This document shows, piece by piece, positions 17,889 through 29,204 of a DNA stretch of 64,000 nucleotides. The DNA is from Peribacillus frigoritolerans (GTDB taxonomy: Bacteria > Bacillota > Bacilli > Bacillales > Bacillaceae), in contig NZ_SMZY01000002.1 of NCBI RefSeq assembly GCF_004358755.1, positions 1 to 64,000 of the forward strand, in the 5' to 3' direction. Both the position numbers and the translations under genes were made by a program. Every line of letters begins with the position of its first letter. Positions within the stretch are counted from its first letter, which is position 1. The notes beneath the pieces were generated by a model. That model searched no databases. It was not told the origin of the DNA and saw only the letters and a list, made by a program, of their open reading frames with translations.

Positions 17889-18773
17889 TTAGTACCTCGG
17901 CTTTCTATCCTTAATTTCTTCAATAAAACTCAAATAATGGTCATACCGGTATTTCGGGATATCCCCATTTTCCACTGCCGTCTTAACCGCACATTTCGGC
18001 TCTGACACATGTGTGCAGGCTCTGAATTTGCATTGATCGCTTTTTTCTCTCATTTCCGGAAAACAATACGAAAGATCTTCAACTTCAATATTCAAAAATT
18101 CCAATGAACTGAAGCCAGGTGTATCTGCTACCAGCCCTGATCCGACAGGAATAAGCTCTACATGCCTTGTCGTATGCTTTCCGCGGCCCAAATGGGCAGA
18201 GATATCGCTCGTTTTAAGGGCAAGTTCAGGCCGCAGCACATTTAAAAGAGATGATTTTCCAACACCGGACTGTCCGGCAAATACCGAGATGCGGTCATTT
18301 AACAATGGAAGAAGCTCGGCAATGCCATCAGCTTCAAGTGTAGAAGTCAGTCTCACTTCATATCCCATTTTGCGGTAATCATCCGCATAGGCAAAAATCT
18401 CATTCTTCTGTTTTTCATCTTCAATCAAATCCGTTTTGCTGATGCAAATAATCGGTTCAATCTCGTTCGATTCAATAAGGACTAAAAAGCGGTCCAGCAG
18501 CACCGTGCTGAAATCAGGCTCAACAGCTGAAAATACAAGGATTGCCTGATCGACATTTGCAATCGGCGGACGCACAAGCTCGTTTTTTCTGTCCAGTACC
18601 TCCTGGATGGTGCCTTCCCGTTCATTTTCGTAATCATAAATGACTTCGTCGCCAACGAGCGGTGTTACTTTATTTTTACGGAAGACTCCGCGTCCGCGGC
18701 ACTGGATCGTCCGCTCTCCATCAAGACAATAATAAAATCCGCTTAACGCTTTAATAATTTTGCCTTTAGGCAT
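17889..18773 (-). CDS. rsgA: Small ribosomal subunit biogenesis GTPase RsgA
   Basis: A circularly permuted GTPase that checks late assembly of the 30S subunit (CpgA/YloQ in B. subtilis). The 294-aa protein has an N-terminal OB fold. The GTPase motifs come in permuted order: SKTD (G4) near residue 117, [12 protein letters not shown] (G1) near 168-179, DTPGF (G3) near 219. A C-terminal zinc knuckle contains Cys and His residues ([12 protein letters not shown]). It lies just after prkC, and its homologue is a reported PrkC substrate in B. subtilis. Confidence 0.96.
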   Translation of the reverse strand: MPKGKIIKALSGFYYCLDGERTIQCRGRGVFRKNKVTPLVGDEVIYDYENEREGTIQEVLDRKNELVRPPIANVDQAILVFSAVEPDFSTVLLDRFLVLIESNEIEPIICISKTDLIEDEKQKNEIFAYADDYRKMGYEVRLTSTLEADGIAELLPLLNDRISVFAGQSGVGKSSLLNVLRPELALKTSDISAHLGRGKHTTRHVELIPVGSGLVADTPGFSSLEFLNIEVEDLSYCFPEMREKSDQCKFRACTHVSEPKCAVKTAVENGDIPKYRYDHYLSFIEEIKDRKPRY

Positions 18774-18800
18774 ACATTTCCTCCTTGATGCTGCAGGGTA

Positions 18801-20777
18801 TTACTCTGGGTATGGAATAATTTCAGATTTCACAACCCTGTTTTCGATGATAACCTGATAAAAAGCTTTATCTCCAGGTGCAATCGAAAATTCGATTTCG
18901 CGTGAATCGTTCTCAGTGATCGTAAACTGATTAAACACATCCGAAATTGAATGCTCTGCATCATCTATGTTAATACTGACCTCGGCTGGCTGTCCCGCAA
19001 GCTCTGGCGGATAAGGAATTTCGATCTTTTTCTTCACTTTTTGAATTGGCATTGGTTCGGGACCAAGTGAAATTGTCGCTTCAAGCGTATCTCCAGGGAG
19101 TACTTTTTCAGATGGTCCAGGAGATTGTGTGATGACTTCTCCTTTGCTTACGGTGTCTGAATAAACATCTTTCCTGACTAATTCCAGATCTTTTTCTTCT
19201 ATATAAGCTTTCAAAGCTTCCTCTGAATAGCCGGTCAAATCCTGAAGCTCAAACTCCTCAGGTCCCTTGCTTATCGTTAAGACAAGCTCATCTTCTCCTG
19301 GTATGACCTCAACTCCAGGTTCAGGGTCCTGTTCTAAAATCGTTCCATCCGCTGCTTCATTAAATTCTTCTACAACACTTATTTTTGTAAATCCTTTTCG
19401 TTCAAGAAGATCACGGACACGGTTAATATCGCGGTTCACATAATCATCCAGCTCTACTTTCGCTTTGCCTGAGCTCTCATAAATGATGATTGCATCCCCT
19501 TCTTTTACCGTTTTTCCTGCTTCAGGTTTTGTTTTAACAACATAGCCTTCCTGAATTTCTTCATCTTCAACAAAAATCGGGTCATCCACTACAAATTTTT
19601 CATCAAGCAGCTGTTTAACAGCCTCTTCATACTGCATTCCCGATAAATCAGGCACCTCAACATCCTTTGGCATAAGCAATGATGGAACAACAGTTACAGC
19701 TGCCACGCTTGCTACTAAAAGCAAAAGAAAGATTGTCAGTATAATCATGCCGGCTTTGTTCTTTTTCTTCTTTTCTTTTTTGCCTTTTTTATTTGCCTCT
19801 TTTACCGGCTTTTTTGTTTCATCTGTTCCTATGTTCTCAGGAGCGCGGACCATCGTATCGTCGGTCTTTTCATACATATTGGAATCCGTTATGATCGGAA
19901 TCGCTTTTGTGGCTTCATTATCTTCCGGAATGACGAATTTCTCTTCGTTTAGCCGTTCTGGCTTCAGGGCAGTTGAAATATCTTCTTCCAATTCTTCAGC
20001 CGATTCATATCTGTGAAAGGTATCCTTGGCCATTGCCTTTAAAATGATATTCTCCACACTCTGCGGGATTGTGGCATTCCACCTTTTTGCAGAAGGTGTT
20101 TCGGACTGCAGATGTTTCAGAGCAATGGAAATGGCAGATTCCCCGTCAAAAGGGAGTCTGCCCGTAAGCAGCTCAAAAAGAACGATTCCAAGGGAATAAA
20201 TATCTGATTTTTTATTCGCCATTCCTCCGCGCGCCTGTTCTGGCGACAAATAATGAACAGAGCCCAGCACAGAGTTCGTCTGGGTAATAGTCGTAGAGCT
20301 GAGCGCCATTGCGATGCCGAAGTCAGTTACCTTTACATTTCCATGGGGATCGATCAGAATATTGTGCGGCTTAATATCACGATGGACAATATGATTTTCA
20401 TGGGCGTGTGCAATTGCGGATACGATCTGCTCCATGATATTTAAAGCTTCTCTTGGATGAAGGGGTGCATATTGCTGTATGTATTGTTTTAACGTATTGC
20501 CTTCAACGTATTCCATGACGATGTAATAGATGCCATCCTCTTCTCCAACATCAAAAATACTGACAATATTAGGATGGGCAAGGCTTGTTGCTGATTGAGC
20601 CTCTCGTCTGAATCTCTTAATAAATTCATCATCATTTGAAAAATCAAATCTTAGGACTTTCATTGCAACATCGCGATCTAAGATCATATCCCGCGCCAAA
20701 TATACGTTTGCCATTCCTCCGCCGCCAATAACCCGAAGAATTTTATACCTGCCGCTTAATCGCTTGCCGATTAACAC
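18801..20777 (-). CDS. prkC: Serine/threonine protein kinase PrkC with PASTA repeats
   Basis: A membrane kinase that senses peptidoglycan fragments and controls growth, translation and exit from dormancy. The 658-aa protein has an N-terminal kinase domain: glycine loop GGGGMANVYLA, HRDIKPHNIL, DFG, then APE-like SPEQ. A basic juxtamembrane stretch is followed by one transmembrane helix near residues 344-368. Outside the membrane are three PASTA repeats (about 370-575) and a C-terminal Ig-like segment. Translation starts at GTG and overlaps prpC by 7 bases, coupling kinase and phosphatase. Confidence 0.96.
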   Translation of the reverse strand: MLIGKRLSGRYKILRVIGGGGMANVYLARDMILDRDVAMKVLRFDFSNDDEFIKRFRREAQSATSLAHPNIVSIFDVGEEDGIYYIVMEYVEGNTLKQYIQQYAPLHPREALNIMEQIVSAIAHAHENHIVHRDIKPHNILIDPHGNVKVTDFGIAMALSSTTITQTNSVLGSVHYLSPEQARGGMANKKSDIYSLGIVLFELLTGRLPFDGESAISIALKHLQSETPSAKRWNATIPQSVENIILKAMAKDTFHRYESAEELEEDISTALKPERLNEEKFVIPEDNEATKAIPIITDSNMYEKTDDTMVRAPENIGTDETKKPVKEANKKGKKEKKKKNKAGMIILTIFLLLLVASVAAVTVVPSLLMPKDVEVPDLSGMQYEEAVKQLLDEKFVVDDPIFVEDEEIQEGYVVKTKPEAGKTVKEGDAIIIYESSGKAKVELDDYVNRDINRVRDLLERKGFTKISVVEEFNEAADGTILEQDPEPGVEVIPGEDELVLTISKGPEEFELQDLTGYSEEALKAYIEEKDLELVRKDVYSDTVSKGEVITQSPGPSEKVLPGDTLEATISLGPEPMPIQKVKKKIEIPYPPELAGQPAEVSINIDDAEHSISDVFNQFTITENDSREIEFSIAPGDKAFYQVIIENRVVKSEIIPYPE

Positions 20778-21532
20778 GTCTGATCACCCTCTTTGATTTC
20801 AGACGGCTGTTTGACGATGACGAGTGAAATATTATCCTCTCCTCCATTATCATTTGCCTGATTGACCAAAGATAATGCAATTTCGTCAAGTGACCCGATA
20901 GAGGTTAGCGTCTGCATCATTTCACTCTCGCCAACTTTGTTGGATAGTCCATCGGAGCATAATAGCAGAATATCTGATTCCTCAAGACAAATGGATGTCA
21001 GATCAAGTTCAACGTGTTCTTCTGTTCCTAAAGCCCTTACAAGAACATTTTTTCGGGGATGATGTTCTGCATCTTCCTTTGAAATCTGTCCTGATCGCAC
21101 GAGTTCATTTACAAGCGAATGATCCTCGGTTATTTGTTTAAAACCGTCAGTGTTGCATAAGTAACCCCGGCTGTCGCCGATATGACCGATTGTGGCAAAG
21201 CTTTCTGTGCAGATTGCCGCAACTACAGTTGTCCCCATTCCTTTGCAGTCCGGATTTGTCAATGCATGTTCAAGCAAAATAGCATTCACTTTTTCGATAT
21301 GCTCTTTGAGCCAATGTACAGCAAGGTCAGGGGAAGAAATGCGGGAAGCTGATTCCCACATTTCTTTCAGCGTTGCAATGGTCATTTGACTTGCAACATC
21401 CCCTGCTAAGTGACCTCCCATACCATCTGCAACAACCGCGAGCACATCTCCGTCTTCATTATTAAAGACGCCAACACTGTCTTCATTATGCTGTCTTACT
21501 TTTCCCCTGTCTGTTACTATAACGGTTTCCAT
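20771..21532 (-). CDS. prpC: PP2C-type protein phosphatase PrpC
   Basis: Removes phosphate from PrkC and its targets. The 253-aa metal-dependent phosphatase has the PP2C acidic motifs: RQHNEDS near the N-terminus, VVADGMGGHLAG near 36-47, GHIGDSRGYL in the middle, and DNISLVIV near the end. The ATG at 21532 is preceded by GAGGTGACTTC; the frame stays open 26 codons further into rlmN. It begins 4 bases past the rlmN stop. Confidence 0.95.
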   Translation of the reverse strand: METVIVTDRGKVRQHNEDSVGVFNNEDGDVLAVVADGMGGHLAGDVASQMTIATLKEMWESASRISSPDLAVHWLKEHIEKVNAILLEHALTNPDCKGMGTTVVAAICTESFATIGHIGDSRGYLCNTDGFKQITEDHSLVNELVRSGQISKEDAEHHPRKNVLVRALGTEEHVELDLTSICLEESDILLLCSDGLSNKVGESEMMQTLTSIGSLDEIALSLVNQANDNGGEDNISLVIVKQPSEIKEGDQTC

Positions 21533-21536
21533 GAAG

Positions 21537-22628
21537 TCACCTCGTCTCTTCTTTGCGCTCCTTCGCTCTAAGCTGACCGCATGCTGCATCAATGTCGTGT
21601 CCCTGCTCACGTCTGGTCGTTACGTTTATGCCGCGCTTTTTCAATGTCTTCTCAAACAGATCAATCTGTTCTCTTGGCGTTCTGACATAGTCTCGTTCAG
21701 GCACATAGTTGACCGGAATTAAGTTCACATGACATTTGAGATGCTTAATAAGCTTCGCGAGCTCTTCAGCGTGCTCTACCTGATCATTTACTCCGCCAAA
21801 TAAACCATATTCAAAACTCACGCGGCGGCCTGTTTTATTCACATAATACTCAATGGCTTCCATCAGTTCAGGAAGCTTGTATGCCTTGTTGATTGGCATT
21901 AAACGGCTTCTAAGCTCCGTATTTGGAGCATGCAGAGAAACGGCAAAGTTAATTTGCAGATGTTCATCTGCAAATTTATAGATTTTTGGAATGATCCCGC
22001 TCGTTGAAACGGTAATATGGCGGGCTCCAATATTTAATCCATCGTCATGATTAATGATTTTAAGGAATCCCATCATTTCATCATAATTGTCAAATGGTTC
22101 GCCGATGCCCATGATGACCACATGACTCACGCGTTCTCCAAGCTCATCAAGTGCCTTCTGTACTTTTACGACTTGAGCAACGATTTCTCCTGCTTCTAAA
22201 TTGCGTTTTAATCCGCCAAGTGTTGATGCACAGAACGTACAGCCAATCCGGCATCCGACTTGTGTTGTTACACAAACCGAATTTCCATATTCATGGCGCA
22301 TCAGTACGGTTTCAATCGAATAACCGTCATGAAGTTCAAATAAAAACTTCATTGTGCCGTCATTTGAAGTTTGCTGAATGATCGTTTTAAGTGTTGTTAA
22401 AACAAAGTTCTCATCAAGCTTGCTTCTCAGTGCTTTAGGCAAATTTGACATTTCCTCAAAAGAGGATGCTCTTTTAATATAAAGCCAGTCAAAAATTTGA
22501 GCAGCTCTGAACGGCTTCTCGCCTTTCTCTGTTAACCAATCTTGCAATTCTCCGAGTTCAAGAGAATAAATGGAAGGTTTTACTTGATCTTTGATGACTG
22601 TTTTTTTTGTACGTTTTACTTCTTCCAT
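21537..22628 (-). CDS. rlmN: Dual-specificity rRNA/tRNA adenine-C2 methyltransferase RlmN
   Basis: A radical-SAM enzyme that methylates A2503 of 23S rRNA (E. coli numbering) and A37 of some tRNAs. The 363-aa protein has the cluster motif CRIGCTFC (CX3CX2C) near residue 123 and the conserved C-terminal Cys (AACGQLRA) that forms the methyl-carrying intermediate. It lies 2 bases from rsmB in a run of translation-related genes. Confidence 0.96.
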   Translation of the reverse strand: MEEVKRTKKTVIKDQVKPSIYSLELGELQDWLTEKGEKPFRAAQIFDWLYIKRASSFEEMSNLPKALRSKLDENFVLTTLKTIIQQTSNDGTMKFLFELHDGYSIETVLMRHEYGNSVCVTTQVGCRIGCTFCASTLGGLKRNLEAGEIVAQVVKVQKALDELGERVSHVVIMGIGEPFDNYDEMMGFLKIINHDDGLNIGARHITVSTSGIIPKIYKFADEHLQINFAVSLHAPNTELRSRLMPINKAYKLPELMEAIEYYVNKTGRRVSFEYGLFGGVNDQVEHAEELAKLIKHLKCHVNLIPVNYVPERDYVRTPREQIDLFEKTLKKRGINVTTRREQGHDIDAACGQLRAKERKEETR

Positions 22629-22630
22629 TT

Positions 22631-23977
22631 TTACACCTTCTTTCTTAAGCTTGCTATATAAAATCCGTCCGTGCCGAAATAATGCGGCAGTATTTGAAGC
22701 TGGCCATCAGCAGCAAATGGTTTTGCAGGCTGCGGCAAGCGGTCAATTAATGAACGATCGAGCTCATAATCACTGTGTTTTTCTAAAAATGCCTGTACGA
22801 CTTGTCCATTTTCTTCATGATCAATTGTACATGTGCTATAGATTAGTGTACCATCTTTTTTCAATAAAGGCGCGACTGAAGAAAGAATTGCCAGCTGTAT
22901 TTCGGAAAGACGCCCAACATCCTCTTCTGTTTTTGAATATTTTATATCCGGTTTTCGGCGGATGACGCCAAATCCTGAACAAGGTGCATCAACTAAAATT
23001 TTATCAAACTGGCCGTTTTCAAATCGGGTATGAGCCTTTCTGCTGTCGAGCGCTTCTGTCTTAATATTGCTCAGGTGAAGACGTTCTGCCTGCTCTTTAA
23101 TTAATTTCACCTTATGCTCATGCAAATCAAGTGAATGAACGGATCCCGTGTTTTCGAGGATTTCAGCAATATGCGTTGATTTACCGCCTGGTGCAGCGCA
23201 TGCGTCAAGCACACTGTCGCCTTTTTGCAATCCAAGCGTTCTTGCTACAAGCATTGAGCTTTCGTCCTGGATTGTAAAGCAGCCCTTTTTAAATTCTTCT
23301 GTTTGAGTAAGATTTCCCTTCAGGCTTTTAATGGCATCTTCTGTCAGGTCGCCTTTTTCAGTTTGAATCCCTTTTCGCTCAAGTATGTCCATCAATTCCT
23401 CAGGTGATTGTTTCATTTGATTCACCCGTGCTGTGACACTTGGCGGTGTGATATTTGCCTCGCACATTTTTCTTGTTTCGCAAATTCCAAGCTGGGCGAT
23501 CCAGCGCTGAACAAGCCAGAGCGGATGACTTGTTTCTACTGCAATCCGTTTTGCATCATCTTTAATGGAATCAAAGGCCGGCACACCTTCACGCTGAAGC
23601 GACCTTAAAATACCATTTACAAAAGAGGCAATCCCTTTATGCCCCCTTGACTTGGCAATTTCCACCGCTTCAAATAATACGGCCCTCTCAGGCACCCGGT
23701 CCAGATAAACCATTTGATAAACTGAAAGGCGCAGCAGATTCATGACCCACTGTTCTGTCTTTTTGGCATTCTTCAAGAACGGCGCGAGGTAAAAATCAAT
23801 CGTATCTTTGCGCTGAAGAGTTCCATAAACCATTTCAGTCAGCAGAGGAATATCGATTTCTTTCACATTATTCTTCTTGATCATAGAATTTAAAAGAAGA
23901 TGGCTGTATGCCTGATTTTTTTCAATTGTCAGCAGTGTTTCCAAAGCAACCTCGCGGACATTATTTGTTTTCTTCAT
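22631..23977 (-). CDS. rsmB: 16S rRNA (cytosine-967-C5)-methyltransferase RsmB
   Basis: Methylates C967 of 16S rRNA with S-adenosylmethionine. The 448-aa protein has an N-terminal NusB-like RNA-binding domain (about residues 1-150) and a C-terminal Rossmann domain. There the SAM loop [15 protein letters not shown] is near 255, [15 protein letters not shown] near 330 and the TC-type nucleophile [12 protein letters not shown] near 375. It overlaps the end of fmt by 17 bases. Confidence 0.95.
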   Translation of the reverse strand: MKKTNNVREVALETLLTIEKNQAYSHLLLNSMIKKNNVKEIDIPLLTEMVYGTLQRKDTIDFYLAPFLKNAKKTEQWVMNLLRLSVYQMVYLDRVPERAVLFEAVEIAKSRGHKGIASFVNGILRSLQREGVPAFDSIKDDAKRIAVETSHPLWLVQRWIAQLGICETRKMCEANITPPSVTARVNQMKQSPEELMDILERKGIQTEKGDLTEDAIKSLKGNLTQTEEFKKGCFTIQDESSMLVARTLGLQKGDSVLDACAAPGGKSTHIAEILENTGSVHSLDLHEHKVKLIKEQAERLHLSNIKTEALDSRKAHTRFENGQFDKILVDAPCSGFGVIRRKPDIKYSKTEEDVGRLSEIQLAILSSVAPLLKKDGTLIYSTCTIDHEENGQVVQAFLEKHSDYELDRSLIDRLPQPAKPFAADGQLQILPHYFGTDGFYIASLRKKV

Positions 23978-24917
23978 TTTGCTCTCCCAACTTTTCTCCT
24001 GCCTGCATTTGCGTGCCTCTCAGAAAATCTTCTCCGCTCATCTTTTTCTTTCCGGATGGCTGGAGCTCTGTAATTTTGATTGCCGTGCTGTCACCAGTAG
24101 CCACAACAAAGCCATCAGAATCGATTCCAATGATTGTACCAGGTGCTGCTGTATTTTTATTTGGCATTTTTTCACCCCACCAAATCTTTACAACTTGATC
24201 ATTCATGTGGGTGTAGGCAACTGGCCATGGATGCAGACCGCGGATATGATCATAGATTTCCTGGCCGCTTTTCGTCCAGTCAATCTTCTCTTGTTCGCGC
24301 TTGATGTTTGATGCGAATGTTGCTTTTTCATTATCCTGCTTGCGCGGAGTCAGCATTCCTTCAAGCAGCATGGGCAGCGTTTCTGCCAATAGATCAGCTC
24401 CGGCAGCACTCAGTTTATCATGAAGAGTCCCTACATGATCTCGCTCTTCAATTGTCACTTCTGCCTGAGTCAGGATATCACCGGCATCAAGTTTTTCAAC
24501 CATGTACATGATCGTGATGCCCGTTTTCTTTTTGCCCTGAAGGATAGAATAATGAATAGGAGCTCCGCCTCTTAGCTCAGGAAGCAATGATGCATGAACA
24601 TTTATGCAGCCGAACTTGGGCGCTTCTAATAATTCATTCGGCAGAATTTGACCGAATGCAGCTGTTACGACCAGATCCGGTTTGAGAGCAAGCACTTGTT
24701 CAAGCTCTTTTTTATCTCTGATTTTTTCCGGCTGAAGCACAGGAATCTTCTGTTTTTCCGCTTCTACTTTTACTGGAGGAGGTGTCAGTGTTTTTTTGCG
24801 CCCTTTAGGACGGTCAGGCTGAGTAACTACTCCAACAACTTCATAGCCTTCTGCCACGAGTCTTTTTAAAACAGGAACTGAAAAATCAGGCGTTCCCATA
24901 AAAACGATTCTAGTCAT
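23961..24917 (-). CDS. fmt: Methionyl-tRNA formyltransferase
   Basis: Formylates the initiator methionyl-tRNA using 10-formyl-tetrahydrofolate. The 318-aa protein has the formyltransferase fold with [11 protein letters not shown] at the N-terminus, the catalytic loop [17 protein letters not shown] near residue 107, and a C-terminal OB-like tRNA-binding domain. The ATG at 24917 is preferred because GGAAGG lies at a workable distance; an ATG three codons earlier overlaps that site. It is 5 bases from def, its functional counterpart. Confidence 0.96.
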   Translation of the reverse strand: MTRIVFMGTPDFSVPVLKRLVAEGYEVVGVVTQPDRPKGRKKTLTPPPVKVEAEKQKIPVLQPEKIRDKKELEQVLALKPDLVVTAAFGQILPNELLEAPKFGCINVHASLLPELRGGAPIHYSILQGKKKTGITIMYMVEKLDAGDILTQAEVTIEERDHVGTLHDKLSAAGADLLAETLPMLLEGMLTPRKQDNEKATFASNIKREQEKIDWTKSGQEIYDHIRGLHPWPVAYTHMNDQVVKIWWGEKMPNKNTAAPGTIIGIDSDGFVVATGDSTAIKITELQPSGKKKMSGEDFLRGTQMQAGEKLGEQNEENK

Positions 24918-24922
24918 GCCAA

Positions 24923-25405
24923 TCATCCTTCCGATTCTTCTAGCTCTTCTTCTTTAAGATATTTTTTCACTTTTGACGTAAACAAAATTCCTTGCAGGTG
25001 ATCAATTTCATGCTGTATTGCTCTAGCTAAAAAACCATTTGCTTCAATGACAAATGGTTTGCCTTTTCGATTTTGAGCTCTTACTTTAACAAAATCGCTG
25101 CGTTCTACTTCCCCATATAAACCCGGGAAGCTTAAGCAGCCTTCTGGTCCTGTCTGAGAGCCGCTCTTCTCTATAATAACTGGATTAATCAGTTCGATTG
25201 TTCCATGATGGTCATCAATGTCAACTACAGCTGCTTGAATAGGTATTCCCACTTGAGGAGCAGCAAGACCCACCCCGTCAAGTTCAATCATTGTATCATA
25301 CATGTCTTTTAATAACTTTGAAAGCTTTCTGTCAAAGACGGTGACAGGTTCGCATTCTTGCTCCAGCACTTCTGCCGGGTGCACTACAATTGGTTTTATA
25401 GCCAA
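24923..25405 (-). CDS. def: Peptide deformylase
   Basis: A metal-dependent hydrolase that removes the formyl group from new polypeptides. It is 160 aa with the three family motifs: [10 protein letters not shown] near residues 43-52, EGCLSFPG near 88-95 (metal-binding Cys) and QHEIDHLQG near 130-138 (two His and the catalytic Glu). Located between priA and fmt, it closes the formylation cycle. Confidence 0.97.
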   Translation of the reverse strand: MAIKPIVVHPAEVLEQECEPVTVFDRKLSKLLKDMYDTMIELDGVGLAAPQVGIPIQAAVVDIDDHHGTIELINPVIIEKSGSQTGPEGCLSFPGLYGEVERSDFVKVRAQNRKGKPFVIEANGFLARAIQHEIDHLQGILFTSKVKKYLKEEELEESEG

Positions 25406-25468
25406 TGAAACATCCTCCAGATTTATCTTTATTTTATTTAGTTTAGACGCATATGCTGCATCTAAACC

Positions 25469-27886
25469 CTACATCATTGTATTAGGATTTAAATCGATGC
25501 TGATGGATAATTGATTTTTATTCATATCCTGCTGATAGCGCTCGATAATCATTTTAAGCGATGCGTGCAGATTTTCTTCCCGCTTGTATTTTATCATGCA
25601 TTGATAGCGATATCTATCGTTTATCCTGGGAATGGGTGATGCTACGGGTCCAAGGATCTGCACAGTATCTGAAAGTCTTTGATTCAGGTGCTTAGCTATT
25701 TTTTCTGTGACGGAAACAGCCTTCAGGAGATCGGGATGAGACACCGTGACTAAAGCAAGATAATAAAAAGGAGGATAGGCATGCTGCTTTCTTGACAGCA
25801 TTTCCTGCTGATAAAAAGAATCATAATCATGATGGCTTGCTAGCTGAATGCTGTAATGCTCAGGTGAATAGGACTGAATCACAACCTCGCCCGGCAGTTC
25901 ATGTCTGCCCGCTCTGCCGCTTACTTGTGTCAGCAGCTGAAACGTTTTTTCAGATGAGCGGAAATCCGGCAGATGCAGCATCGTATCTGCGGTTAAAACC
26001 CCTACAAGGGTTACATCCGGAAAATCCAGGCCTTTTGCAATCATTTGCGTGCCTAAAAGGATATCTGCCTCTTTATTGCCAAACTGTGTGAGTAATTTTT
26101 CATGAGACCCTTTCCTTCCGGTCGTATCAACATCCATGCGGATAATTCTTGCTTCCGGCAGTACTTTTGCAAGCTCTTCTTCTACCCGCTGGGTCCCCGT
26201 TCCAAAGAAACGGATATGTTCGCTGCTGCATTCAGGACAAACCTTTGGCATTGACTCCTCATGCCCGCAATAATGGCATTTTAATTGAGAACCATGTTTA
26301 TGATAGGTTAAGGAAATATCACAATGCGGACAGCCGGTCACACAGCCGCAATCTCTGCACATGACAAAAGAAGAATATCCCCGTTTATTTAAAAATAAGA
26401 CGGATTGCTCCCCTTTCTGGGTTCGGTCCTGAAGCTTTTCAAGGAGCGATGATGAAAACATCGTTCTGTTCCCGCTTCTTAATTCATCTCTCATATCAAT
26501 CACTTCAACTTGGGGAAGCGGCCGCTGATTCACACGCTCTTTTAAGGAAAGCAGCTGATAAACCCCTTTTCCTGCTCTTGCAAACGATTCTAGTGAAGGA
26601 GTTGCACTTCCCAAAACAACTGGACATTGATGAAATTTTGCACGGTAAACGGCGACATCCCGCGCATGATAGCGGGGATTCTCTTCTTGCTTATAGCTTC
26701 CTTCATGTTCCTCATCAATAATAATCATTCCAAGATTCGTGAATGGAGCAAATACGGCAGATCTTGCTCCAACGACAAGCTTTACCTCACCGCGATGAAT
26801 TTTTCTCCATTCATCGTACTTTTCTCCGACTGAAAGACCGCTGTGCAGCACTGCCACAAGTGAACCGAATCTTCCTTTAAAGCGATTAACCATTTGCGGA
26901 GTAAGCGAAATTTCTGGAACAAGAACAATTGCTTCTTTCCCCTGATTAAGGACAGACTCGATTGACTGCAGGTAAACCTCTGTTTTCCCGCTGCCTGTTA
27001 CACCATACATTAAAAAGACATCATGCCGGTTTTGTTCAACCGAGTTCAGGATTGGAGAAATGGCAGTCTGCTGCTCAGCAGTCAGAGCAAGAGGCTCTGT
27101 CTTTTTAAATATGCGGTCCTCGTACGGATCACGATAAACCTCTATATTCTCTTCCCTTAACAGTTTCTTTTTAATAAGCGTTTTTACAGGAGAGTCTGTG
27201 ATGTTCAGCTGTAAAAGAAGTTCCTGAAGCGGAACAGATAGACTGCTATTTTCAATAAAATAATCGAGCACAAGCTTTTGTTTTGCTGCCTGCGCAGTAC
27301 ATAACTCTGATTCCTTCTTTAATTCAGCTGTTTCAGCATTTGCAGTGATGTACTTTTGAGTCTTTTTTTTGTTTTTTTGTTTTACCTGGTAAATCACTTC
27401 AAGGGCGCCCCGTTCGATTTCCAGCTGAAATTCTTTTACAGAATCGCTTTTTTCGATATCTTTCCAAAAAATGCTTCTTCTGCTTTGAAAAAATGGAAGG
27501 ACTTTCGGGTGAAGCTTCGGTCTGTGTTCATCAGAAACAAGGACGATTTCCTTCTCATATTTCGCTTTCATCGCAGCCGGCAGCATAGCCTGGAAAGCAG
27601 AAATCTTGAAGCATAATGTTGTTTGAGTAAGCCAATGGCCGATATCGAGCAGTTCCTTTGTTAATGCAGGCGTAATATCCATCACTTCAGCGATTGGCTT
27701 TACCCTGTCAAATTCACTTTCATTTTTAAGGCCAATCACAAACCCCTGAACTTTGCGGGGGCCAAACGGCACGATCACACGCATTCCGGCTTTAATAAAA
27801 CCTGTCCATTTATCAGGAATGAGATAATCAAATGCTCTGTCTGTCTGCATTGCTTTCACATCAACGATTACGCTTGCGAACCTCAT
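25469..27886 (-). CDS. priA: Primosomal replication-restart helicase PriA
   Basis: Recognises stalled forks and reloads the replicative helicase. The 805-aa protein has an N-terminal 3'-DNA-end binding domain and a superfamily-2 helicase core (YGVTGSGKTEVYL near 298, DEEH near 395). Paired zinc-binding cysteines lie in CRDCGCVTGCPHCD and KCHYCGHEESMPKVCPEC, and GTQRVEEE is within the helicase C domain. It lies between coaBC (3-base gap) and def. Confidence 0.96.
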   Translation of the reverse strand: MRFASVIVDVKAMQTDRAFDYLIPDKWTGFIKAGMRVIVPFGPRKVQGFVIGLKNESEFDRVKPIAEVMDITPALTKELLDIGHWLTQTTLCFKISAFQAMLPAAMKAKYEKEIVLVSDEHRPKLHPKVLPFFQSRRSIFWKDIEKSDSVKEFQLEIERGALEVIYQVKQKNKKKTQKYITANAETAELKKESELCTAQAAKQKLVLDYFIENSSLSVPLQELLLQLNITDSPVKTLIKKKLLREENIEVYRDPYEDRIFKKTEPLALTAEQQTAISPILNSVEQNRHDVFLMYGVTGSGKTEVYLQSIESVLNQGKEAIVLVPEISLTPQMVNRFKGRFGSLVAVLHSGLSVGEKYDEWRKIHRGEVKLVVGARSAVFAPFTNLGMIIIDEEHEGSYKQEENPRYHARDVAVYRAKFHQCPVVLGSATPSLESFARAGKGVYQLLSLKERVNQRPLPQVEVIDMRDELRSGNRTMFSSSLLEKLQDRTQKGEQSVLFLNKRGYSSFVMCRDCGCVTGCPHCDISLTYHKHGSQLKCHYCGHEESMPKVCPECSSEHIRFFGTGTQRVEEELAKVLPEARIIRMDVDTTGRKGSHEKLLTQFGNKEADILLGTQMIAKGLDFPDVTLVGVLTADTMLHLPDFRSSEKTFQLLTQVSGRAGRHELPGEVVIQSYSPEHYSIQLASHHDYDSFYQQEMLSRKQHAYPPFYYLALVTVSHPDLLKAVSVTEKIAKHLNQRLSDTVQILGPVASPIPRINDRYRYQCMIKYKREENLHASLKMIIERYQQDMNKNQLSISIDLNPNTMM

Positions 27887-27889
27887 GAT

Positions 27890-29092
27890 TTATACTCCTT
27901 TATCAAGACGGCTGATTTCTCCTAGTATTTGCTTTGCTACCTCTTGCTTAGACAGCACAGGAAGCTCGATTTTTTCACCGCTCTTTTTGTACATAGTCAC
28001 AATGTTTGTATCCGTGCCGAAACCGGCTCCGGCCAGCGTCACATTGTTCGCCACTATCATATCCAGATTTTTTTTCTGGAGTTTTCTTAACGCATATTCC
28101 TCCACATTTTCCGTTTCGGCTGCGAATCCTACGAGAATCTGGTTTTCTTTTCGCTCTCCCAGATCTTTTAAAATATCTTTTGTACGTTCCATTTCAATCG
28201 TTAAAGAACCGTCCTGTTTTTTCATTTTCTGATCGGAGACGATGCGCGGCCGGTAATCGGCAACCGCCGCAGATTTAATGACAATATCCATTACACTGAA
28301 GCGTTTCAATACTTCATGATGCATTTCTTCTGCTGATTCAACCTTCACAACCGTCACTCCTGGATGAGGAACAATCGAAACCGGGCCTGAGATCAACGTA
28401 ACTTCCGCACCCATTTGATATGCAGCCTCTGCAATGGCATAACCCATTTTCCCTGAGGAATGATTGGTAAAATAACGGACTGGGTCTACTTTTTCACGGG
28501 TCGGGCCCGCAGTAATCATCACGTTTTTGCCTTTTAAAGGCAACATGTCCTTATCAGAAAAAAAACCATCTATTAAAGAGACAATTTTCTCAGGTTCTTC
28601 AAGTCTTCCTTTTCCGACATATCCGCAGGCTAAATAGCCTTCACTTGGCTCAATATATTGATGCCCATACTGGGATAACGTCAGAATGTTTTTCTGAACA
28701 GCGGGATTGTCATACATATGAACATTCATTGCTGGAGCAATCCAGACCGGTGCAGTTGTCGCAAGCAATGTCGTTGTCAGCATATCGTCTGCAATACCAT
28801 TTGCTAATTTACCGATCGTATTTGCAGTGGCAGGTGCGACAACAACAAGATCTGCCCAATCCGCAAGATCAATGTGTGAGATTACGGCAGGTTTTTTCTC
28901 GTCAAATGTATCAAAATAAACCTCATTTCTTGATAAAGCCTGAAAGGTCAGCGGGTTAACAAATTCGCGGGCTGACCTTGTCATGATTACTTTTATTTCA
29001 GCTCCAGCCTGAATGATTTTGCTTGTTAAAGCTGCTGCTTTATAGACGGCAATTCCTCCGCTTACACAAAGCAGGATTTTCTTCCCCTTCAT
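27890..29092 (-). CDS. coaBC: Bifunctional phosphopantothenoylcysteine decarboxylase / synthase
   Basis: Joins 4'-phosphopantothenate to cysteine and then decarboxylates the product, on the way to coenzyme A. The 400-aa fusion has an N-terminal FMN-binding CoaC domain with PAMNVHMYDNPAV and the conserved Cys (GYLACGYVGKGR), and a C-terminal CoaB domain with NHSSGKMGYAIAEAA. The ATG at 29092 has GGGGGAATG upstream. It is downstream of rpoZ after a gap of about 110 bases with no gene. Confidence 0.95.
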   Translation of the reverse strand: MKGKKILLCVSGGIAVYKAAALTSKIIQAGAEIKVIMTRSAREFVNPLTFQALSRNEVYFDTFDEKKPAVISHIDLADWADLVVVAPATANTIGKLANGIADDMLTTTLLATTAPVWIAPAMNVHMYDNPAVQKNILTLSQYGHQYIEPSEGYLACGYVGKGRLEEPEKIVSLIDGFFSDKDMLPLKGKNVMITAGPTREKVDPVRYFTNHSSGKMGYAIAEAAYQMGAEVTLISGPVSIVPHPGVTVVKVESAEEMHHEVLKRFSVMDIVIKSAAVADYRPRIVSDQKMKKQDGSLTIEMERTKDILKDLGERKENQILVGFAAETENVEEYALRKLQKKNLDMIVANNVTLAGAGFGTDTNIVTMYKKSGEKIELPVLSKQEVAKQILGEISRLDKGV

Positions 29093-29204
29093 TTCACATT
29101 CCCCCACCAAAGTCATAATAGCTACTATTATAGCTGTGAATTATCAAGAATGAAAAAATAACAACCCATGTTGTTACAGGTTGTTATTTTAAAGTGCCAT
29201 TTAA